From Thermomonas sp. HDW16 (GTDB taxonomy: Bacteria > Pseudomonadota > Gammaproteobacteria > Xanthomonadales > Xanthomonadaceae): DNA of 64,000 bases. The stretch covers positions 1,240,001 to 1,304,000 of the forward strand of contig NZ_CP049872.1 of the NCBI RefSeq assembly GCF_011302915.1, in the 5' to 3' direction. This document shows positions 60,423 through 64,000 of this stretch, piece after piece. The position numbers and the translations under genes were made by a program. The notes beneath the pieces are model-generated. The model did no database searches. It saw nothing but the letters and a program-made list of their open reading frames with translations, and had not been told where the DNA came from. Within the stretch, counting starts at the first letter, position 1. The number at the start of each line of letters is the position of its first letter.

Positions 60423-60764
60423 TCAGTGCAGGATCTGCAGCGGTTGGTGCCCCAGCTTGGCCAGCATCAGGAACACGCAGACCGTAACCGAGTTGATGGT
60501 CCAGCCGATGGTCAGCACCCGCGCCATGGAGGCCAGTTCGGGGCGATCCACGTTGGGTGCGTTCAGCCAGATCTTGCGCATGATCCAGGCGGTGTACACC
60601 AGGAAGCACACGACGCCGGCAACCAGCGCGGCGGCGGGGCCGTATTGGTAGATCGCGAGCAAGGCCAGGAACAGCACATTGCTGGCCAGCACGCCTTCGA
60701 TCCAGAACACGCGGGAGAGCCGGAGTTTGCCCGGAACGCTGTCGTCGAAAAACGCCTGCATCAT
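60423..60764 (-). CDS. Hypothetical four-helix membrane protein
   Basis: A 113-residue protein with three or four predicted transmembrane helices, beginning MMQAFFDDSVPGKLRLSRVFWIEGVLASNVLF. A strong GAAGGAG lies eight bases before the ATG, and TAGATT at 60801-60806 (minus strand) may be its -10. No family is recognised. It stands alone between the tRNA-Leu terminator and its own terminator, so it is an independent unit. Confidence 0.75.
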   Translation of the reverse strand: MMQAFFDDSVPGKLRLSRVFWIEGVLASNVLFLALLAIYQYGPAAALVAGVVCFLVYTAWIMRKIWLNAPNVDRPELASMARVLTIGWTINSVTVCVFLMLAKLGHQPLQILH

Positions 60765-60872
60765 GGGATCACTCCTTCGCTTGCCGGGTGGAAACGCCTG
60801 AATCTACGGTAGTCCTTCGCGCAGGTAGCGGCAAGCGCGCGCGCGGGGCACAAGTGCGGGATGCGGCGGGGC

Positions 60873-60900
60873 AAAAAAAAACCCCCGCTTGCGCGAGGGT
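60873..60900 (-). terminator. Terminator of tRNA-Leu
   Basis: Minus-strand ACCCTCGC-GCAA-GCGGGGGT, an 8-bp stem with one G-T pair and a four-base loop, followed by nine T residues. It begins 14 bases after the CCA end of the tRNA. Confidence 0.9.
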
Positions 60901-60913
60901 TTTTGGTTGTACC

Positions 60914-61000
60914 TGGTGCCCGGGAGAGGACTCGAACCTCCACGAAGTTGCCCCCGCTAGCACCTGAAGCTAGTGCGTCTACCAATTCCGCCACCCGGGC
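60914..61000 (-). tRNA. tRNA-Leu(CAG)
   Basis: An 87-base tRNA: acceptor GCCCGGG/CCCGGGC, discriminator A and encoded CCA; D arm GGCGGAATTGGTAGACGC; anticodon arm CTAGC-TTCAGGT-GCTAG with anticodon CAG; a long variable arm GGGGGCAACTTC, and T arm GGTTCGAGTCC. Long variable arm and size are those of tRNA-Leu. Confidence 0.97.
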
Positions 61001-61086
61001 AGGGTGCAGGGGGCGCATGATGCAGTGCGATTTCGATGATGTCAACGGATCTTTGCGATGCGAACGAAGCATGCACGGACGCGATG

Positions 61087-61092
61087 TACCAT
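61087..61092 (+). promoter_or_regulatory. -10-like element of rnr, leaderless architecture
   Basis: TACCAT preceded by TG (an extended -10) ends six bases before the rnr ATG at 61099. No Shine-Dalgarno sequence is seen between. A -35 is not clear. Confidence 0.35.
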
Positions 61093-61098
61093 CGCTGC

Positions 61099-63567
61099 AT
61101 GACCAAGCCTCCCAGCAAGCGCGGCACCGGCCGCGGCAAGGCGCCCACGGGCAAATCCGGAAAGCCGTCGAGCAAGCAAGCCAAGCCGGGGGGCACGCAC
61201 GGCGGCAAGCCTGCAGCCGGCAAGCGTCCACCATGGATGCCGGAGCTACCGGCATCGCCCCCTTCCAGGGCATCCGGGTTGCAACAGTCCCCGCCCCGTC
61301 GCGAAGCACCTCCGCCGCGTGCGCCGAGCTTCGATCCGCATGCCGAACGCGAAGCCCAGCGCTACGCGCAACCCATCGCCAGCCGCGAGATGATCCTGCA
61401 GGTGCTGGCCGCCAGCGACGGGCCGCTGGATGCCGATGCACTGGCGCAGAAACTCGCGCTGACCGCGCCGGATCGCTTTGAGGCGCTGGAAAAGCGCCTG
61501 CAGGCGATGTTGCGCGATGGCCAGTTGCTGCAGAACCGGCGCGGTGGTTATGCGCCGGCCGCGCAGATGGACCTGGTGCCGGGCGTGGTGATCGCCAACG
61601 AAAACGGCTTCGGCTTCCTGCGTCCCGATGCCGGCGGTGGCGATGACCTGTTCCTGCCGCCATTCGAGATGCGCAAGGTCATGCATGGCGACCGCGTGCT
61701 GGCCAGTGTGACCGGCATGGATCGGCGCGGGCGCCGCGAAGGCACGATCGTCGAGGTATTGGAACGCCGCCTCACGCGCTTGATTGGCCGCTACACGGAA
61801 GAGGCGGGTATCGGCTACGTGGTGCCGGACGACAAGCGCGTACAGCGCAACGTGATGATTCCTGCCGACGGCCGCAATGAAGCGCGCAACGGTCAGTTGG
61901 TCGTTGCGGAAATCACCACGCCGGCCAATTCGCACCGCCCGCCGATCGGCAAGGTGCTGGCGGTGCTGGGCGACAAGCTCACCGCATCGCAAGCGGTCGA
62001 AGCGGCGATCCACGGCCACGACATCCCGCACGAATTTCCGCCCGAAGTGTTGGCGCAGGCCACCGCCGTGCCGCTGGAGGTGCAGGCCGGCGAGATCCCC
62101 AAGCGCGTGGATCTGCGCGGCGTGCCGCTGGTCACCATCGATGGCGAGGACGCCAAGGATTTCGATGATGCGGTGTGGTGCGAACCCACCCGCGACGGTT
62201 TCCGCCTGATCGTCGCGATTGCCGATGTGTCGCATTACGTGCGCCCGGGCACGCCGCTGGACGACGAGGCGCAGCTGCGCGCGACCTCGGTGTATTTCCC
62301 CGGCTTCGTGGTGCCGATGCTGCCGGAGACGCTGAGCAACGGTATCTGCTCGCTGATGCCGAAGGTGGATCGCCTGTGCTTCGTCTGCGACATGCAGGTG
62401 GGCCGTGACGGCATCGTCACCGAATCCAGCTTCTACGAAGCGGTGATGCACTCGCACGCGCGCCTGACCTATACCGATGTGTGGAACGCGGTGGGCGAGG
62501 GCATTCCGGAAGACGATCACGCCGCGGCATTGGCCAAGATCGGCCCGCTGTTGCCGCAGATCCAGCGCCTGCACCAGCTGTACAAGGTGCTGGACAAGGC
62601 GCGGTCCAAGCGCGGTGCCATCGAATTCGAGAGCAGCGAAGTGCGTTTCGTGCTGGACGCCAAGGGCGCAGTGACCCAGGCCGGCATGCTCCAGCGCAAC
62701 GACGCGCACAAGCTGATCGAGGAATGCATGATCGCGGCCAATGTGCAGGCCGCGCTGTTCCTGCTGGAAAGTCGCGTGCCTGCGCCGTATCGCGATCATG
62801 ACCGCCCGCCGGAATCCAAGTACGCGGACCTGGAGGAATTCCTCAAAGAGTTCCAGCTGCGCATGCCGCCGTGGGCCAAGGTCAAGCCCAAGGATTTCCG
62901 CAACTTGCTGGAGAAGATCCGCGAGCGGCCCGATGCGGCGTTGCTAGAATCGGTGATCCTGCGTAGCCAGTCGCTGGCGGTGTACGCGCCGGAGAACATC
63001 GGGCATTTTGGTTTGGCGCTGGAAGCGTATGCGCACTTCACCTCGCCGATCCGTCGCTATCCGGATTTGCTGGTGCATCGCGGGATCAAGCATGCATTGG
63101 CTGGCGGCAGGCCGGATACCTACACTTATTCACCACACGAAATGGCGGCGCTGTCGTTGCAATGCTCCGAGCGTTCGCGTCGCGCCGACGAGGCCCAGCG
63201 CGAGGTGGACGAGCGCTATCGCGCGGCGTGGATGGAAGGCCACGTCGGCAAGGAATTCGACGGCACCATCAGCGGCGTGACCAGCTTCGGCCTGTTCATC
63301 GAGCTGGACGAATCCAAGGTCAATGGGCTGGTCCACGTCACCCAATTGCCGCGCGATTTCTACCACTTCGATGCGGTGCGCAAGACGCTCACCGGCGAAC
63401 GTCGCGGCCACGAATACCGCTTGGGCGATCGCGTGCGGATCGTGGTGCTGAAGGCCAGCGTGGAAGACCGCAAGATCGATTTCCGGCTGGTCGATGAGGA
63501 AGGCGGGGGCGTGAAGCCATTGCCGGAGCGTGGCAAACCGGCGAAAAGGCAGAAGCAGAAGTACTGA
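61099..63567 (+). CDS. rnr: Ribonuclease R
   Basis: Processive 3'-5' exoribonuclease that degrades structured RNA. The 822-residue product has a basic, low-complexity N-terminus, a winged-helix and cold-shock OB domain (DLVPGVVIANENGFGFLRPDAGG), the RNB catalytic domain (RVDLRGVPLVTIDGEDAKDFDDAVWCEP with the catalytic Asp residues), and a C-terminal S1 domain (GHVGKEFDGTISGVTSFGLFIELDESKVNGLVHV) with a basic tail. ATG 61099 is chosen as the first in-frame start that yields a typical N-terminus. It precedes rlmB, a common pair. Confidence 0.96.
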   Translation: MTKPPSKRGTGRGKAPTGKSGKPSSKQAKPGGTHGGKPAAGKRPPWMPELPASPPSRASGLQQSPPRREAPPPRAPSFDPHAEREAQRYAQPIASREMILQVLAASDGPLDADALAQKLALTAPDRFEALEKRLQAMLRDGQLLQNRRGGYAPAAQMDLVPGVVIANENGFGFLRPDAGGGDDLFLPPFEMRKVMHGDRVLASVTGMDRRGRREGTIVEVLERRLTRLIGRYTEEAGIGYVVPDDKRVQRNVMIPADGRNEARNGQLVVAEITTPANSHRPPIGKVLAVLGDKLTASQAVEAAIHGHDIPHEFPPEVLAQATAVPLEVQAGEIPKRVDLRGVPLVTIDGEDAKDFDDAVWCEPTRDGFRLIVAIADVSHYVRPGTPLDDEAQLRATSVYFPGFVVPMLPETLSNGICSLMPKVDRLCFVCDMQVGRDGIVTESSFYEAVMHSHARLTYTDVWNAVGEGIPEDDHAAALAKIGPLLPQIQRLHQLYKVLDKARSKRGAIEFESSEVRFVLDAKGAVTQAGMLQRNDAHKLIEECMIAANVQAALFLLESRVPAPYRDHDRPPESKYADLEEFLKEFQLRMPPWAKVKPKDFRNLLEKIRERPDAALLESVILRSQSLAVYAPENIGHFGLALEAYAHFTSPIRRYPDLLVHRGIKHALAGGRPDTYTYSPHEMAALSLQCSERSRRADEAQREVDERYRAAWMEGHVGKEFDGTISGVTSFGLFIELDESKVNGLVHVTQLPRDFYHFDAVRKTLTGERRGHEYRLGDRVRIVVLKASVEDRKIDFRLVDEEGGGVKPLPERGKPAKRQKQKY

Positions 63568-63579
63568 TGCGGTTTCCGC

Positions 63580-63585
63580 GATAAT
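63580..63585 (+). promoter_or_regulatory. -10 element of rlmB, leaderless architecture
   Basis: GATAAT ends six bases before the rlmB ATG at 63592, in the same context (CGATAAT) as map and fnr, with no Shine-Dalgarno sequence. Confidence 0.45.
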
Positions 63586-63591
63586 TGCCGA

Positions 63592-64000
63592 ATGAGCAAA
63601 CAAGCCCAATGGATCGTCGGCCTCAACGCGGTGGCTTCCGCGCTGGAACATGACGCCGAACACGTGCGCGAGGTGCTGCTGGAAGCCGGCGGCAAGAATC
63701 CGCGCATCGTCGAGATCGAAGGCAATGCGCGCCGGCTCGGCATCGACGTGCGCCGCGTGTCTGGCCAGGCGCTGGACGGCGTGGCCGGCGGCGTACGCCA
63801 CCAGGGTGCGGCCGCTCGCTATGCGGCGGCCAAGACCTGGGATGAGCATGAGCTCGAAGGTTTGATCGAAGCTGCCGAGGGCAAGGCGTTGTTGCTGGTG
63901 CTCGACGGCGTGCAGGACCCGCACAACCTGGGCGCCTGCCTGCGCAGCGCGGCGGCGGCGGGCGCGACGGCAGTGGTGTTCCCGAAGGACAAAGCGGTGC
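63592..64000 (+). CDS. rlmB: 23S rRNA (guanosine-2'-O-)-methyltransferase (5' end; cut by window edge)
   Basis: SpoU-family RNA methyltransferase that 2'-O-methylates G2251 of 23S rRNA. The first 136 residues are visible: the N-terminal substrate-binding domain (WIVGLNAVASALEHDAEHVREVLLEAG, VRHQGAAARY) and the beginning of the SPOUT domain, LLLVLDGVQDPHNLGACLRSAAAAGATAVVFPK. The frame is open at the right edge. Confidence 0.95.
   Translation, partial: MSKQAQWIVGLNAVASALEHDAEHVREVLLEAGGKNPRIVEIEGNARRLGIDVRRVSGQALDGVAGGVRHQGAAARYAAAKTWDEHELEGLIEAAEGKALLLVLDGVQDPHNLGACLRSAAAAGATAVVFPKDKAV

Noticed and set aside
60914..61000. tRNA-Leu at the edge of the respiratory block as an integration site of a genomic island.
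   Set aside because: No integrase, no second copy of the tRNA 3' end was seen near the other edge, base composition looks uniform, and the tRNA is intact with its own terminator.
1..64000. CRISPR arrays, insertion sequences, prophage genes or toxin-antitoxin pairs.
   Set aside because: Looked for direct repeats with spacers, transposases, integrases and paired small genes; none were found.

Overview
The window is a high-GC chromosomal segment from a gammaproteobacterium, most likely a denitrifying member of the Xanthomonadaceae/Lysobacterales (Thermomonas, Pseudoxanthomonas, Luteimonas, Lysobacter or Rhodanobacter type). The evidence is the rpsB / map-glnD-dapD-yffB-dapE-asnB / parC order, the FNR-controlled cbb3 oxidase and NirK-type denitrification genes, and several gene starts with a -10 hexamer 6-7 bases before the start codon and no Shine-Dalgarno sequence. 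The genus is an inference.

Layout. (1) 1-12.1 kb, housekeeping: rpsB (cut by the left edge) diverges from a tightly overlapping operon map-glnD-dapD-yffB-dapE. Then comes a 20-codon asparagine-rich leader ORF plus intrinsic terminator in front of asnB, which I read as a transcription attenuator; then tpm, parC and a small SnoaL-like gene. (2) 12.1-21.1 kb: the complete cbb3 oxidase block ccoN-O-Q-P-orf97-G-H-I-S-(SafE-like) on the minus strand, behind a perfect FNR box, with a four-cysteine FNR gene diverging from it. (3) 22-36.9 kb: denitrification genes nirK-nirV-sco, an outer-membrane porin, a DUF2249 protein, a PLP-enzyme pair with sirB2-like and nnrS, the quinol-type norB, a second four-cysteine FNR-family regulator, hemN and small Cys-tail proteins. 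(4) 36.9-43.1 kb, molybdenum: modE, a TonB-dependent receptor, a small secreted molybdopterin-domain protein and modABC. (5) 43.2-60.3 kb, nitrate respiration and cofactor synthesis: carbonic anhydrase, narK1, narK2, an FAD oxidoreductase, a parvulin, narIJHG, a small DUF7009-like protein, and moaE, moaD, moeA, a moaC-moaB fusion and moaA. (6) 60.4-64 kb: a small membrane protein, tRNA-Leu(CAG), rnr and the start of rlmB.

How it works together. NarGHI reduces nitrate (imported by NarK) to nitrite, NirK reduces nitrite to NO, and qNorB reduces NO to N2O; no nosZ is in the window. The moa/moe and mod genes supply molybdenum cofactor for NarG. HemN supplies heme without oxygen, and CcoNOQP covers microaerobic respiration. 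About thirteen FNR-type boxes (TTGAY-N4-RTCAA) are spread over the respiratory genes. Several lie about 41 bases from a -10 hexamer, the geometry of FNR-activated promoters. One promoter, in front of the molybdoprotein/TonB-receptor genes, combines an FNR box with a strong ModE operator.

No stretch longer than 300 bases lacks a gene. No insertion sequence, phage gene, integrase or CRISPR array was seen.
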